A stretch of DNA of 64,000 nt from Streptomyces albiflavescens (GCF_014645835.1 NZ_BMMM01000015.1:1-64000), one strand, 5' to 3'. Numbered from the stretch's first letter, positions 1 through 8,246 are shown. The notes: a model not told the origin generated them from the sequence alone. Numbers and translations: made by a program.

Positions 1-902
1 TCCTCGGTGACCGGGTGTTCGACCTGCAGGCGGGTGTTGACCTCGAGGAAGGAGATCGTGCCGTCCATGCCGACGAGGAACTCCACGGTGCCCGCGCCGA
101 CGTAGCCGGCCTCCTTCAGGATCGCCTTGGAGGAGGAGTACAGCTCCTCGACCTGCGCCGGGGAGAGGAAGGGTGCGGGGGCCTCTTCGACGAGTTTTTG
201 GTGGCGGCGCTGCAGGGAGCAGTCGCGGGTGGACACGACGACCACGTTGCCGTGGGTGTCGGCCAGGCACTGGGTCTCCACGTGCCGGGGCTTGTCGAGG
301 TAGCGCTCGACGAAGCACTCGCCGCGGCCGAACGCGGCGACGGCCTCGCGGACCGCGGACTCGTAGAGCTCGGGGACCTCGTCCAGGGTGCGGGCGACCT
401 TCAGGCCGCGTCCGCCGCCGCCGAAGGCGGCCTTGATGGCGATCGGCAGGCCGTGCTGCTCGGCGAACGCGACGACCTCCTCGGCCCCGCTCACCGGGTC
501 AGGCGTACCGGCGACCAGCGGGGCGCCGGCACGCTGGGCGATGTGCCTGGCTGCGACCTTGTCGCCCAGGTCGCGGATCGCCTGCGGCGGCGGGCCGATC
601 CAGATCAGGTCCGCGTCCAGGACCGCCTGCGCGAAGTCGGCGTTCTCGGACAGGAAGCCGTATCCGGGATGGATGGCGTCGGCTCCGGAGTCCTTGGCGG
701 CCTGCAGCACCTTGGCGATGTCCAGGTAACTGGTGGCCGGGGTGTCACCGCCCAACGCGAACGCTTCGTCCGCCGCACGGACATGCAGAGCGTCCCGGTC
801 CGGTTCCGCATATACGGCAACGCTCGCGATCCCGGCATCCCGGCACGCCCGGGCCACGCGGACAGCGATTTCGCCACGGTTGGCGATGAGCACCTTGCGC
901 AC
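1..902 (-). CDS. accA2: Acyl-CoA carboxylase alpha chain (biotin carboxylase part), cut by window edge
   Basis: N-terminal 300 residues of the alpha chain of an acyl-CoA (acetyl/propionyl) carboxylase, which carboxylates its own biotin using ATP and bicarbonate. The frame opens MRKVLIANRGEIAVRV, contains HPGYGFLSEN near residue 80, the ATP-grasp glycine loop GGGGRG at 161-166, and FLEVNTRLQVEHP at about 285-297, where the window ends. The biotin-carrier C-terminus lies outside. The GTG start is chosen because AGGAGGG precedes it by about 7 nt and the protein then begins exactly as the family does. Genes for the beta and epsilon subunits (4111-5703, 3864-4073) and biotin ligase (5840-6718) lie nearby and supply the rest of the holoenzyme. 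The family is certain. The paralogue name accA2 is an inference from gene order. Confidence 0.93.
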   Translation of the reverse strand, partial: MRKVLIANRGEIAVRVARACRDAGIASVAVYAEPDRDALHVRAADEAFALGGDTPATSYLDIAKVLQAAKDSGADAIHPGYGFLSENADFAQAVLDADLIWIGPPPQAIRDLGDKVAARHIAQRAGAPLVAGTPDPVSGAEEVVAFAEQHGLPIAIKAAFGGGGRGLKVARTLDEVPELYESAVREAVAAFGRGECFVERYLDKPRHVETQCLADTHGNVVVVSTRDCSLQRRHQKLVEEAPAPFLSPAQVEELYSSSKAILKEAGYVGAGTVEFLVGMDGTISFLEVNTRLQVEHPVTE

Positions 903-1256
903 GATGGCTCCCTCCTTGAAACAAGCCGAGTTTAGGGACTGCCGACACGGCTTCTCGACCCGTCCCCAGTGGTGAGCTTGCCCACACGGAGCGTGATGCG
1001 AGGCTCGCCCGACCCGTGAAATCCCTTGTCGCGCCGCGGCACGCAGGAATCCTTCCCTGAACCCTAGCCTTCCAATGTGGTCAAGGTCTCTGTGACTCCG
1101 TGCTGCGGCCCACAACGTTTCTTTGTGGAGTCCCTACGAATGGCCCAACGATTCTTTGCCTTCGGCAGAACCCTTGTCCGGGGGTTTACCCGTTAGTAGC
1201 GTTCGGGATGTACGAACGTACTTGGGGTAACAGCACTGGGAAGTGGGTGGGGACCG
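903..1256. promoter_or_regulatory. Divergent intergenic region with nested inverted repeat
   Basis: No gene is visible in this 354-bp gap between the carboxylase gene and a plus-strand membrane-protein gene, so it should hold both promoters. Near its right end lies a nested inverted repeat: outer arms TTACCC (1186-1191) and GGGTAA (1225-1230) enclose inner arms CGTTCG (1200-1205) and CGAACG (1213-1218). The symmetry suggests a repressor site or RNA hairpin for the downstream membrane gene, 27 bp before its start. No regulator is identified, and the arms are short enough that chance is possible. Confidence 0.3.
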
Positions 1257-1751
1257 GTGGTGCGCAGACCGGTGGCGTGGGTGGCGGCGATCGTGCTCTT
1301 CGTGGAAGCGATCGGAATCGCGCTGCTGAACTGGTTCCTCGGCGTCGTCGTCGACCGTCAGGACATGTCCCTGGCGGGCCTCGACTCGGACATGATGTCC
1401 GTGTCGTCGAAGGTCGGGGGCCTGGTCTTCGGGCTCTACTTCGCGGCGTGCGGCTTCGCGGCCCTGCTGGTCGCCCTCCGCGACCGCGCCCCGAGCGTCT
1501 TCGGCCGCATCCTGCTCATCAGTGCCGCCGTCGTGCACGCCCTGCTCGGCGCCTTCACGGTGGGCCTGGTGGGCTGGGGCGCGTTCGCCTTCATGATGGT
1601 GGTGCTCGGGCTGATCGTGTTCACACTCATGGCGTACGACCGCCGGGAGGCCGCCGGCGGCCCCGCCGACGCCGCGCCCGAGGACGGCAAGAACGGCGAC
1701 AACGGAGGCGGAGCCCCGGTCGCCGCTCCGCCGGCCCCGTCGGCCTCCTGA
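1257..1751 (+). CDS. Four-helix membrane protein of unknown function
   Basis: A 164-residue integral membrane protein. Hydrophobic stretches at about residues 5-28, 47-70, 82-98 and 103-125 predict four transmembrane helices. The last 40 residues are hydrophilic, rich in Gly, Ala, Pro and Glu, and probably cytoplasmic. The GTG start gives a positively charged MVRRP N-terminus before helix 1. Its stop codon directly abuts the stop of the convergent maf gene, so the two transcripts end against each other without spacing. I recognise no family. Position next to acyl-CoA carboxylase genes does not by itself indicate a role in lipid metabolism. Confidence 0.8.
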   Translation: MVRRPVAWVAAIVLFVEAIGIALLNWFLGVVVDRQDMSLAGLDSDMMSVSSKVGGLVFGLYFAACGFAALLVALRDRAPSVFGRILLISAAVVHALLGAFTVGLVGWGAFAFMMVVLGLIVFTLMAYDRREAAGGPADAAPEDGKNGDNGGGAPVAAPPAPSAS

Positions 1752-2372
1752 TCACTTCTCCGGCGGCGTCCACAACTCCGTGATGCCGATGCCCAGTTCG
1801 GCCAGCAGGCGGCGCACCAACGGCAGCGAGATCCCGATGACGTTGCCGTGGTCGCCGTCGATGCCCTCGATGAACGGGGCCGAGCGGCCGTCGAGCGTGA
1901 ACGCGCCCGCCACGTAGAGGGGTTCGCCCGAGGCGACGTACGCGGCGATCTCGGCGTCGGTCGGATCGCCGAATCGGACCACGGTGGACGCGGTCCCGGA
2001 GGCGTAGCGCTTGGCCGTCGTGTCGTAGATGCAGTGACCCGTCTGGAGGGTCCCGGCCCGGCCGCGCATCGACTTCCAGCGGGCGGTGGCCTCCTCGGCG
2101 TCCGCGGGCTTGCCGAGCGCCTCGCCGTCCAGGTCGAGCACCGAGTCGCAGCCGATCACCAGGGCGCCCTGGACCTCGGGCTTCGCCGCCACGACGGAGG
2201 CCTTCGCCTCGGCCAGCGCGAGCGCGAGTTCGGCGGGGGTGGGCGCGGTCACGGCGTCCTCGTCGACCCCGCTCACGATCACCTCGGGGGCGAGTCCGGC
2301 CTGCCGCAGCAGGTTGAGCCGGGCGGGGGACTGCGAGGCGAGCACGAGGCGGCGGCGCGGCTGATCGGTCAT
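1752..2372 (-). CDS. maf: Maf-like nucleoside triphosphate pyrophosphatase
   Basis: Maf/HAM1-fold enzyme that hydrolyses non-canonical or modified nucleoside triphosphates (dTTP/UTP or m5UTP-type substrates) to monophosphate plus pyrophosphate; historically linked to septum formation. Signatures present in order: SQSPARLNLLRQAG near the N-terminus (substrate loop), VDEDAV, VIGCDSVLDLDGEALGKP (catalytic acidic region), RWKSMRGRAG, and the C-terminal GIDGDHGNVIGISLPLVRRLL. Length 206 aa is normal. The ATG giving MTDQPRRRLVLASQSP is preferred to an in-frame start 14 codons upstream because family members start just before the LASxSP strand. It follows a 42-residue membrane-protein gene by about 50 bp on the same strand, so the two are probably cotranscribed. 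Confidence 0.93.
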   Translation of the reverse strand: MTDQPRRRLVLASQSPARLNLLRQAGLAPEVIVSGVDEDAVTAPTPAELALALAEAKASVVAAKPEVQGALVIGCDSVLDLDGEALGKPADAEEATARWKSMRGRAGTLQTGHCIYDTTAKRYASGTASTVVRFGDPTDAEIAAYVASGEPLYVAGAFTLDGRSAPFIEGIDGDHGNVIGISLPLVRRLLAELGIGITELWTPPEK

Positions 2373-2423
2373 GCGGTCAGGGTATCGGCGCGCCCGGAGC
2401 AATGCCTCGGCCACCGCCCTCGG

Positions 2424-2552
2424 TCATCTGATGCCGAGGACGATCATCGCGAGCACCATGGCCAGCGCCATGAGAACGCCCAGGCGCCGCAACATGTCCT
2501 GCATGTCGCGGAGTTCCTTGGGAGGTTCGTCCTCCGGGTCGGACCACAGCAT
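2424..2552 (-). CDS. 42-residue single-span membrane protein
   Basis: Very small gene: MLWSDPEDEPPKELRDMQDM followed by a hydrophobic segment LGVLMALAMVLAMIVLGI and a terminal Arg. The acidic N-terminus and basic residues before the helix suggest one C-terminal transmembrane anchor with the N-terminus in the cytosol. No alternative start exists further upstream in frame before the 16-nt palindrome at 2589-2604. The ribosome site is weak. It lies between the genes for the carboxylase epsilon subunit and Maf, and I recall a small ORF in the same place in other streptomycetes, which supports a real gene; conservation of the sequence would be decisive. Function unknown. Confidence 0.7.
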   Translation of the reverse strand: MLWSDPEDEPPKELRDMQDMLRRLGVLMALAMVLAMIVLGIR

Positions 2553-2588
2553 GTATTCGATCGTGCGGTGGTGACGGCCCCGGGCGCC

Positions 2589-2604
2589 TGAGTACGCGTA
2601 CTCA
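2589..2604. promoter_or_regulatory. Perfect 16-nt palindrome upstream of small membrane-protein gene
   Basis: TGAGTACGCGTACTCA is a perfect dyad. It lies 37-52 nt before the ATG of the 42-residue membrane-protein gene on the minus strand and about 125 bp before the SGNH hydrolase start on the plus strand. Its size and symmetry are those of a dimeric regulator site. The regulator is unknown. Confidence 0.5.
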
Positions 2605-2636
2605 ACTTGCGTGCACGGTGTGTAAATGGTCCTGGG

Positions 2637-2688
2637 GTTCCTTTAGTGGGTGAGCGCCTGCTACGGTCGTGACCATTACTAAAGGAAC
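2637..2688. promoter_or_regulatory. Long-spaced inverted repeat upstream of SGNH hydrolase
   Basis: GTTCCTTTAGT (2637-2647) and ACTAAAGGAAC (2678-2688) are perfect 11-nt inverted copies, 30 nt apart. They end 39 nt before the GTG of the SGNH hydrolase gene. The A/T-rich half sites in GC-rich DNA, and a spacing close to three helical turns, fit paired operator half-sites for a repressor of the hydrolase. A hairpin in the mRNA leader is the alternative. Confidence 0.5.
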
Positions 2689-2727
2689 TCTGGTCCCCTT
2701 TGGTGGGATCGTCGGGAGGGAACTGCC

Positions 2728-3867
2728 GTGTTCACCACCGCCTGGACCGCATCGCCCCAGCTCCCCAGCGAAGGCTTCACCCCCAACTGGTCGCGGGAGG
2801 GCTTCTGGCGTCAGTCGCTGCGCCAGGTCGTACGCCTCACCGTCGGCGGCGACCGGATCCGAGTCCGGCTCTCGAACGCGTACGGAAGCTCGCCACTGCG
2901 GATCGCGGGCGCCACGGTGGCCCGTGCGGGCGAAGGAGCCGCCGTCGATGCGGGCTCGATGCGGCGGCTCACCTTCGACGGGGCCACCGGTGTCGAGATC
3001 CCGGCGCGCGGACTCGTCGTCGGCGATCCCGTCGAACTCGCCCTGGAATCCCTGGAGTCGCTGACCGTCACCCTCCACCTGGACGCCGTCACCGGGCCCG
3101 CGACCTTCCACGCGCAGGCCTTCGCGACCAGCTACCGGGGTGCCGGGAACCGCCTCGACGACATCGACGGCCAGGGCTTCGACGAGGCGACCGAGTCCTG
3201 GTACTTCCTCGCGGCCGTCGAGGTCGACGCGGGCGGCCGTACGGACGCCGTCGCGCTCTTCGGGGACTCCATCACCGACGGCTTCGGTTCGACCCCGGGC
3301 GCGAACCGCCGCTGGTCCGACGCGCTCGCCGAACGCACCGGCCGGCCCGTGCTCAACGCGGGCATCGGCGGAAACCTGCTCCTCAACGACTCCGCCTGGT
3401 ACGGCGAGAAGGGGGTCCACCGCCTCGGGCGCGACGTCCTCGACCACCCGGGCGTGGACACGCTCGTCGTGCTCCAGGGCCTCAACGACATCGGCTTCAG
3501 CGAGACGGACGAGCAGCCGACGTACCGGCCCGCGCCGGTCGTCGAGGCCGACGAACTCATCGATGGCTACCGGGAGCTGATACGCCAGGCCCGCGCCCGG
3601 GGGCTACGCGTGATCGGCGCGACCCTGCTGCCCTCCGGCGGCTCCGACCACTGGGGCGAGCACGCCGCGAAGGTGAGCCACGAGGTGAACGAGTGGATCC
3701 GCCGCTCGGGGGAGTGGGACGCGGTGGTGGACCTCAACCGCGTGGCGGCCGATCCGGCCGACCCGGACCGGCTGCACCCGGCGTACGACTTCGGCGATCA
3801 CCTGCACCCGAACGACGCGGGGTACGCGGTGATGGCCGAAGCCGTGGCGGAACTGCTTCGTCACTAG
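2728..3867 (+). CDS. SGNH/GDSL-family hydrolase, probably cytoplasmic
   Basis: A 379-residue serine esterase-type hydrolase. Block I is GDSITDG with nucleophile Ser181, block II is AGIGGN (Gly214/Asn216), block III is GLND (251-254), and block V is DHLHPND with the Asp357/His360 pair, so the full catalytic set is present. The first 165 residues form a beta-rich N-terminal domain (RIRVRLSNAYG...), as in SGNH enzymes acting on acetylated or rhamnogalacturonan-type glycans; substrate unknown. No signal peptide is present. The stop overlaps the stop of the convergent epsilon-subunit gene within CTAG. The gene is transcribed against the surrounding carboxylase genes and has its own inverted repeat upstream, suggesting a later insertion into that cluster. 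Confidence 0.85.
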   Translation: MFTTAWTASPQLPSEGFTPNWSREGFWRQSLRQVVRLTVGGDRIRVRLSNAYGSSPLRIAGATVARAGEGAAVDAGSMRRLTFDGATGVEIPARGLVVGDPVELALESLESLTVTLHLDAVTGPATFHAQAFATSYRGAGNRLDDIDGQGFDEATESWYFLAAVEVDAGGRTDAVALFGDSITDGFGSTPGANRRWSDALAERTGRPVLNAGIGGNLLLNDSAWYGEKGVHRLGRDVLDHPGVDTLVVLQGLNDIGFSETDEQPTYRPAPVVEADELIDGYRELIRQARARGLRVIGATLLPSGGSDHWGEHAAKVSHEVNEWIRRSGEWDAVVDLNRVAADPADPDRLHPAYDFGDHLHPNDAGYAVMAEAVAELLRH

Positions 3868-4073
3868 TCGGGCCAGTACGTGCGGCTCCACGACGTCGGG
3901 CCCGGCCGGCGCAGCCGGCGGGCGGCGATGCGGGCCGGGTCGGCCCAGGAGTCTCGCGATCCGGGCGCGCCGGACGGGGTAGAGGCCGCCGCCGCGGCGC
4001 GCGCCCTGACCACCGCCAGTGCGGCGGCCAGCTCCTCCGGGGTCGGATTGCCCCGTACGACCTTGATCGTCAT
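3864..4073 (-). CDS. pccE: Acyl-CoA carboxylase epsilon subunit
   Basis: A 69-residue protein starting MTIKVVRGNPTPEELAA, the signature of the small epsilon subunit that binds alpha and beta chains and raises activity of actinobacterial propionyl/acetyl-CoA carboxylases. After an Ala/Arg-rich helix it ends DSWADPARIAARRLRRPGP...W, typical of the family's basic C-terminus. The ATG before TIKV is chosen over one four codons upstream. It lies 37 bp downstream of the beta-subunit gene on the same strand, so the two form an operon. Assignment to PccE rather than AccE comes from linkage to pccB. Confidence 0.88.
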   Translation of the reverse strand: MTIKVVRGNPTPEELAAALAVVRARAAAAASTPSGAPGSRDSWADPARIAARRLRRPGPTSWSRTYWPD

Positions 4074-4110
4074 GTCTGCTCCCAAGAATGATCCGGGTCC
4101 ACAGGGGGGC

Positions 4111-5703
4111 TCAGAGGGGGATGTTGCCGTGCTTCTTAGGAGGGAGTGATTCCCGCTTCGTGCGCAGCTGACGCAGGCCGCGTACGACGTGGGATCGGGT
4201 CTGCGACGGCATGATCACACCGTCGATGTACCCACGCTCGGCCGCCGTGTACGGGTTCAGCAGCGTGTCCTCGTACTCCTGGATCAGCCGGGCCCGGGTC
4301 GCCTCCTGGTCCTCGGCGGCCGCGATGGTGCGGCGGTGCAGGATGTTGACCGCGCCCTGCGCGCCCATGACGGCGATCTGGGCGGTGGGCCAGGCGAGGT
4401 TGAGGTCGGCGCCGAGGTGCTTGGAGCCCATGACGTCGTAGGCGCCGCCGAAGGCCTTGCGGGTGATGATCGTGATCAGCGGGACGGTGGCCTCGGCGTA
4501 GGCGTAGATCAGCTTGGCGCCGCGGCGGATGATGCCGGTGTGCTCCTGGTCGACGCCCGGGAGGAAGCCGGGCACGTCCACGAAGGTGAGGACGGGAACG
4601 TTGAAGGCGTCGCACGTCCGCACGAACCGCGCGGCCTTCTCGGAGGCGTCGATGTCGAGGCAGCCGGCGAACTGCATCGGCTGATTGGCGACGATGCCGA
4701 CGGGGTGACCCTCGACCCGCCCGAAGCCGGTGAGGATGTTCGGCGCGAACAGCGGCTGCGTCTCGAAGAACTCGGCGTCGTCCAGGACGTGCTCGATCAC
4801 CGCGTGCATGTCGTACGGCTGGTTCGCGCTGTCCGGCACGATCGTGTCCAGCTCGCGGTCCTCGTCGGTGAGGGAGAGGTCCGCCTCCTCCGGGAACACC
4901 GGGGGCTCGCTGAGGTTGTTGGACGGCAGATACGACAGCAGCTGCTTGACGTAGTCGATGGCGTCCTTCTCGTCGCCCGCCATGTGGTGGGCGACGCCCG
5001 ACACCGCGTTGTGCGTGCGCGCGCCGCCGAGCTCCTCGAAGCCGACGTCCTCGCCGGTGACCGTCTTGATGACGTCCGGGCCGGTGATGAACATGTGCGA
5101 GGTCTGGTCGACCATGATCGTGAAGTCGGTGATGGCGGGGGAGTAGACCGCGCCGCCCGCGCAGGGCCCGACGACGAGCGAGATCTGCGGAATCACGCCC
5201 GAGGCGTGCGTGTTCCGCCGGAAGATCTCGCCGTACATGCCGAGCGCGCTGACGCCCTCCTGGATGCGGGCGCCGCCGGAGTCGTTGATGCCGATGACCG
5301 GGCAGCCGGTCTTCAGCGCGAAGTCCATCACCTTCATGATCTTCTGGCCGAAGACCTCGCCGAGAGCGCCGCCGAAGACGGTGAAGTCCTGCGAGAACAC
5401 GGCGACAGGGCGGCCGTCGACCGTGCCGTATCCGGTGACGACACCGTCGCCGTACGGGCGGTTCTTCTCCAGCCCGAAGTCGGTCGACCGGTGCCGTGCG
5501 AACTCGTCGAACTCGACGAACGAACCCTCGTCCATCAGCAGCTCGATCCGCTCACGGGCCGTCAACTTGCCCTTGGCGTGCTGCTTTTCGACGGCGCGCT
5601 CCGAGCCGGCGTGCGTCGCCTCTTGGATGCGGCGCTGCAAGTCCGCGAGCTTGCCCGCGGTGGTGTGAATGTCGGGGTGTTGCAGCTCTTCCGGCTCGGA
5701 CAT
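4111..5703 (-). CDS. pccB: Propionyl-CoA carboxylase beta chain (carboxyltransferase)
   Basis: A 530-residue carboxyltransferase that moves the carboxyl group from carboxybiotin to propionyl-CoA (or acetyl-CoA), giving methylmalonyl- or malonyl-CoA for odd-chain, polyketide and fatty-acid synthesis. Motifs: the KLTARERIELLMD opening, DSGGARIQEG and GPCAGGAVYSPA in the N-terminal crotonase half (acyl-CoA oxyanion hole), and VPGFLPGVDQEH plus ITRKAFGGAYDVMGSK in the C-terminal half. It ends in the usual NIPL tail. Length is full. GGGAG precedes the ATG by about 10 nt. The gene is divergent from birA across about 135 bp and precedes the epsilon-subunit gene. Confidence 0.95.
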   Translation of the reverse strand: MSEPEELQHPDIHTTAGKLADLQRRIQEATHAGSERAVEKQHAKGKLTARERIELLMDEGSFVEFDEFARHRSTDFGLEKNRPYGDGVVTGYGTVDGRPVAVFSQDFTVFGGALGEVFGQKIMKVMDFALKTGCPVIGINDSGGARIQEGVSALGMYGEIFRRNTHASGVIPQISLVVGPCAGGAVYSPAITDFTIMVDQTSHMFITGPDVIKTVTGEDVGFEELGGARTHNAVSGVAHHMAGDEKDAIDYVKQLLSYLPSNNLSEPPVFPEEADLSLTDEDRELDTIVPDSANQPYDMHAVIEHVLDDAEFFETQPLFAPNILTGFGRVEGHPVGIVANQPMQFAGCLDIDASEKAARFVRTCDAFNVPVLTFVDVPGFLPGVDQEHTGIIRRGAKLIYAYAEATVPLITIITRKAFGGAYDVMGSKHLGADLNLAWPTAQIAVMGAQGAVNILHRRTIAAAEDQEATRARLIQEYEDTLLNPYTAAERGYIDGVIMPSQTRSHVVRGLRQLRTKRESLPPKKHGNIPL

Positions 5704-5839
5704 CGGGATGTGGCTCCCTGCCTGCTCTAGGGGGACGTGAGGGTGAGGTGCTCAGAAGGGGGGCTTGCTACTCATCCGTAGCGTAGTGGCGTGCCTACCG
5801 TTCGGCAGTGCGGCGTTTACCACACCTAGGCTGGGTTGC

Positions 5840-6718
5840 ATGACGCCGCGAGATGCATCAGACGCGAACGACAACGCGAACGGCCGTCGGTGGTCCGACC
5901 TGGACCGTCCGCCGCTGAACGAGGCCTCACTGCGCCGGGCGCTGCTCCGCCAGGAGGGGCTCTGGCGCGATGTCCAGGTGGTCCAGCGCACCGGGTCCAC
6001 CAACTCCGACCTCGTCGCCCTCGCCACCGAGGGCAAGGCGGACGAGGGCGTGGTCCTCATCGCCGAGGAACAGGACGCCGGGCGCGGCCGCCTCGACCGC
6101 CAGTGGACGGCGCCCGCCCGCTCCGGCCTCTTCTTCTCCGTCCTGCTCAAGCCCACCCAGGTCCCCGTCGAACGCTGGGGCTGGCTGCCGCTGCTCACCG
6201 GCGTCGCCATCGCGACGGGCCTCTCGCGCGCCGTCGGCGTCGACACTGCACTCAAGTGGCCCAACGACGTGCTGGTGACCGTCGGTGACGAGGAGCGGAA
6301 GGCCGGAGGCATCCTCGCGGAGCGGGCGGGCACCGACGCGGTGGTGGTCGGCATCGGCATCAACGTCACGCTCCGCGAGGACGAACTCCCTGTGCCCGGG
6401 GCCGGCTCCCTCGCGCTGGCGGGCGCGGTGAGCACGGACCGTGACACCGTGCTGCGGGCCGTGCTCCGCTCCCTGGAGCAGTGGTACGAGCGCTGGCGCG
6501 GCGCCGGGGGCGACCCCGCCGCGTCCGGCCTCCAGGAGACGTACGCCGCCGGGTGCGCGACGCTCGGCCGCTCTGTCCGGGCCGAGCTGCCCGGGGGACG
6601 GTCGATCACCGGGGAGGCGGTGGCCGTGGACGGGGACGGGCGGCTTGTCGTCGCCACCGGGGACGGTGTGCAGGAGCCGGTGGGGGCGGGGGACGTGGTG
6701 CATCTGCGGGCGGTGTAG
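5840..6718 (+). CDS. birA: Biotin-[acetyl-CoA-carboxylase] ligase
   Basis: A 292-residue biotin protein ligase that makes biotinyl-AMP and attaches biotin to the carboxylase alpha chain. Signatures: QRTGSTNSD (biotin pocket), GRGRLDRQWTAP (adenylate loop), GLFFSVLL, LKWPNDV, GILAERAG and GIGINV, then a small C-terminal SH3-like domain (GRSITGEAVAVDGDGRLVV). There is no N-terminal DNA-binding domain, so it is a monofunctional ligase. The ATG giving MTPRDASDAND is preferred over an upstream in-frame start lacking family similarity. It faces away from pccB, whose pathway it serves. Confidence 0.93.
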   Translation: MTPRDASDANDNANGRRWSDLDRPPLNEASLRRALLRQEGLWRDVQVVQRTGSTNSDLVALATEGKADEGVVLIAEEQDAGRGRLDRQWTAPARSGLFFSVLLKPTQVPVERWGWLPLLTGVAIATGLSRAVGVDTALKWPNDVLVTVGDEERKAGGILAERAGTDAVVVGIGINVTLREDELPVPGAGSLALAGAVSTDRDTVLRAVLRSLEQWYERWRGAGGDPAASGLQETYAAGCATLGRSVRAELPGGRSITGEAVAVDGDGRLVVATGDGVQEPVGAGDVVHLRAV

Positions 6719-6724
6719 GGCTGG

Positions 6725-6885
6725 ATCTCCGCGCAGTTCCCCCGGGCTGCATCCTGCCGCCGCCGCTGCCGGGCGCCACCTCCTGTCAGGGGCGCGGGGA
6801 ACTGCGCGATCTTTTGGGGGAGCTGGAGGGATGGGGGCGCAGCCCCAGTACGGGACGGGCAGGGGCGGCGGGGGCGAAAACCTCC
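6725..6885. repeat. Dispersed Streptomyces-type intergenic palindrome, copy 1
   Basis: The stretch holds CGCGCAGTTCCCCC (6729-6742) facing GGGGCGCGGGGAACTGCGCG (6789-6808), then GGGCAGGGGCGGCGGGGGCG about 50 bp later. The same blocks recur at 9957-10181 and, as a fragment, at 15373-15412. It fills most of the gap between birA and cya. The long hairpin probably also terminates birA transcription. Confidence 0.7.
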
Positions 6886-6940
6886 CGGTCCAAGCCCCGG
6901 CGTCGGGAGTGAGCCAGCGCACACCTGCCGTAGAGTTGAG

Positions 6941-6961
6941 CGCGGTCGATACCTGACCGCG
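6941..6961. promoter_or_regulatory. Inverted repeat just upstream of the cyclase gene
   Basis: CGCGGTC and GACCGCG are perfect inverted arms separated by 7 nt, ending 22 nt before the GTG start of the cyclase gene. The dyad could be an operator or a small leader hairpin; nothing visible identifies the regulator. Confidence 0.35.
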
Positions 6962-6983
6962 GCAGATCGGAAGGGCAACAGGC

Positions 6984-8246
6984 GTGACCGTCGACGACAC
7001 CGGCTCCGGCACGGGTGCCCACCGCGCCCCCGACGGCGAGCCGGGCCGTACCGCCGAGTCGGTCACCGACGCATCCCCCGCACGGCCCGAAGCAGACACC
7101 GAGGCGCGCCCGGACACCCGGGCCGACGCACGGGCCGAACCCCGGCCCGATGCGGACGGTCGCGTGGACATGCACCCCGAGCCGGACTCCGGAGGTGACC
7201 CGCTGGCGCTGCGCCTGGAGGGGCTCATCCTCGGTGCCGAGCGCCGCTACACCCCCTTCCAGGCGGCCCGCAGCGCGGGCGTCTCCGTGGAACTGGCCAC
7301 CCGCTTCTGGCGGGCGATGGGCTTCGCCGACATCGGGCAGGCCAAGGCGCTCACGGAGGCCGACGTGCTCGCGCTGCGTCGTCTCTCCGGCCTCGTCGAG
7401 GCGGGCCTGCTCAGCGAGGCGATGGCCGTGCAGGTGGCGCGCTCCACGGGGCAGACCACCGCCCGGCTGGCCGAGTGGCAGATCGATTCGTTCCTGGAGG
7501 GGCTGACCGAGCCCCCGGAACCCGGGATGACGCGCACCGAGGTGACGTACCCGATCATCGAGCTGCTCCTGCCCGAGCTGGAGGAGTTCCTCGTCTACGT
7601 CTGGCGGCGCCAGCTCGCCGCCTCGGCCGGTCGGGTCATCCAGGCCGCCGACGACGAGGAGATGGTCGACCGCCGCCTCGCCGTCGGCTTCGCGGACCTC
7701 GTCGGGTTCACGCGGCTGACCCGCCGCATGGAGGAGGAGGAACTCGGCGAACTCGTCGAGGCCTTCGAGACGACCGCCGCCGACCTGGTCGCCGCGCACG
7801 GCGGGCGGCTCATCAAGACGCTGGGCGACGAGGTGTTGTACGCCGCCGACGACGCCGGCATCGCGGCCGAGATCGCCATGCGGCTCATCGAGACGATGGC
7901 GAACGACGAGACGATGCCGGAGCTGCGCGTCGGCATCGCCTTCGGCACGGTGACCACGCGGATGGGTGATGTGTTCGGCACCACCGTGAATCTGGCGAGC
8001 CGCCTCACGTCGATAGCGCCGCGCGACGCGGTCCTGGTGGACGGCGCCTTCGCGGAGGAACTGATCCGCACCAGGGACGCGCCCGCCTCCGAGGCGGAGG
8101 CCGCCGAGGCCGCCGCCGCCGCGGAGAAGGAGGGCGAGGAACCGCCTTCCTACCGTTTCGCCCTCCAGCCGATGTGGCAGCGCCCGGTCCGTGGCCTCGG
8201 AGTGATCGAACCCTGGCTGCTCGCCCGCCGGGACGCCGAGTCCTAA
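6984..8246 (+). CDS. cya: Class III adenylate cyclase
   Basis: A 420-residue nucleotide cyclase. After an acidic, Pro/Arg-rich leader of about 70 residues comes a helical region (residues 80-190; GAERRYTPFQAARSAGVSVE resembles a MerR-like fold with the adenylate-cyclase regulatory segment), then the class III catalytic domain: VGFADLVGFTRL carries the first metal-binding Asp, GRLIKTLGDEVLY the second, and FGTVTTRMGDVFGTTVNLASR the transition-state region. No membrane segment is present, so it should be soluble. In Streptomyces the enzyme at this locus (SCO4928 in memory) makes cAMP used in spore germination and secondary metabolism. Start is a GTG after GGAAGGGC. Its TAA overlaps the stop of the convergent gene. 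Confidence 0.9.
   Translation: MTVDDTGSGTGAHRAPDGEPGRTAESVTDASPARPEADTEARPDTRADARAEPRPDADGRVDMHPEPDSGGDPLALRLEGLILGAERRYTPFQAARSAGVSVELATRFWRAMGFADIGQAKALTEADVLALRRLSGLVEAGLLSEAMAVQVARSTGQTTARLAEWQIDSFLEGLTEPPEPGMTRTEVTYPIIELLLPELEEFLVYVWRRQLAASAGRVIQAADDEEMVDRRLAVGFADLVGFTRLTRRMEEEELGELVEAFETTAADLVAAHGGRLIKTLGDEVLYAADDAGIAAEIAMRLIETMANDETMPELRVGIAFGTVTTRMGDVFGTTVNLASRLTSIAPRDAVLVDGAFAEELIRTRDAPASEAEAAEAAAAAEKEGEEPPSYRFALQPMWQRPVRGLGVIEPWLLARRDAES

Noticed and set aside
1100..1783. 227-residue frame overlapping the membrane-protein gene
   Set aside because: Arg/Pro/Gly-rich, no helices; the overlapping 164-residue frame has four clear helices.
4189..5730. 513-residue open frame antisense to pccB
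   Set aside because: Asp/Val/Arg-rich shadow of a strongly conserved carboxyltransferase.
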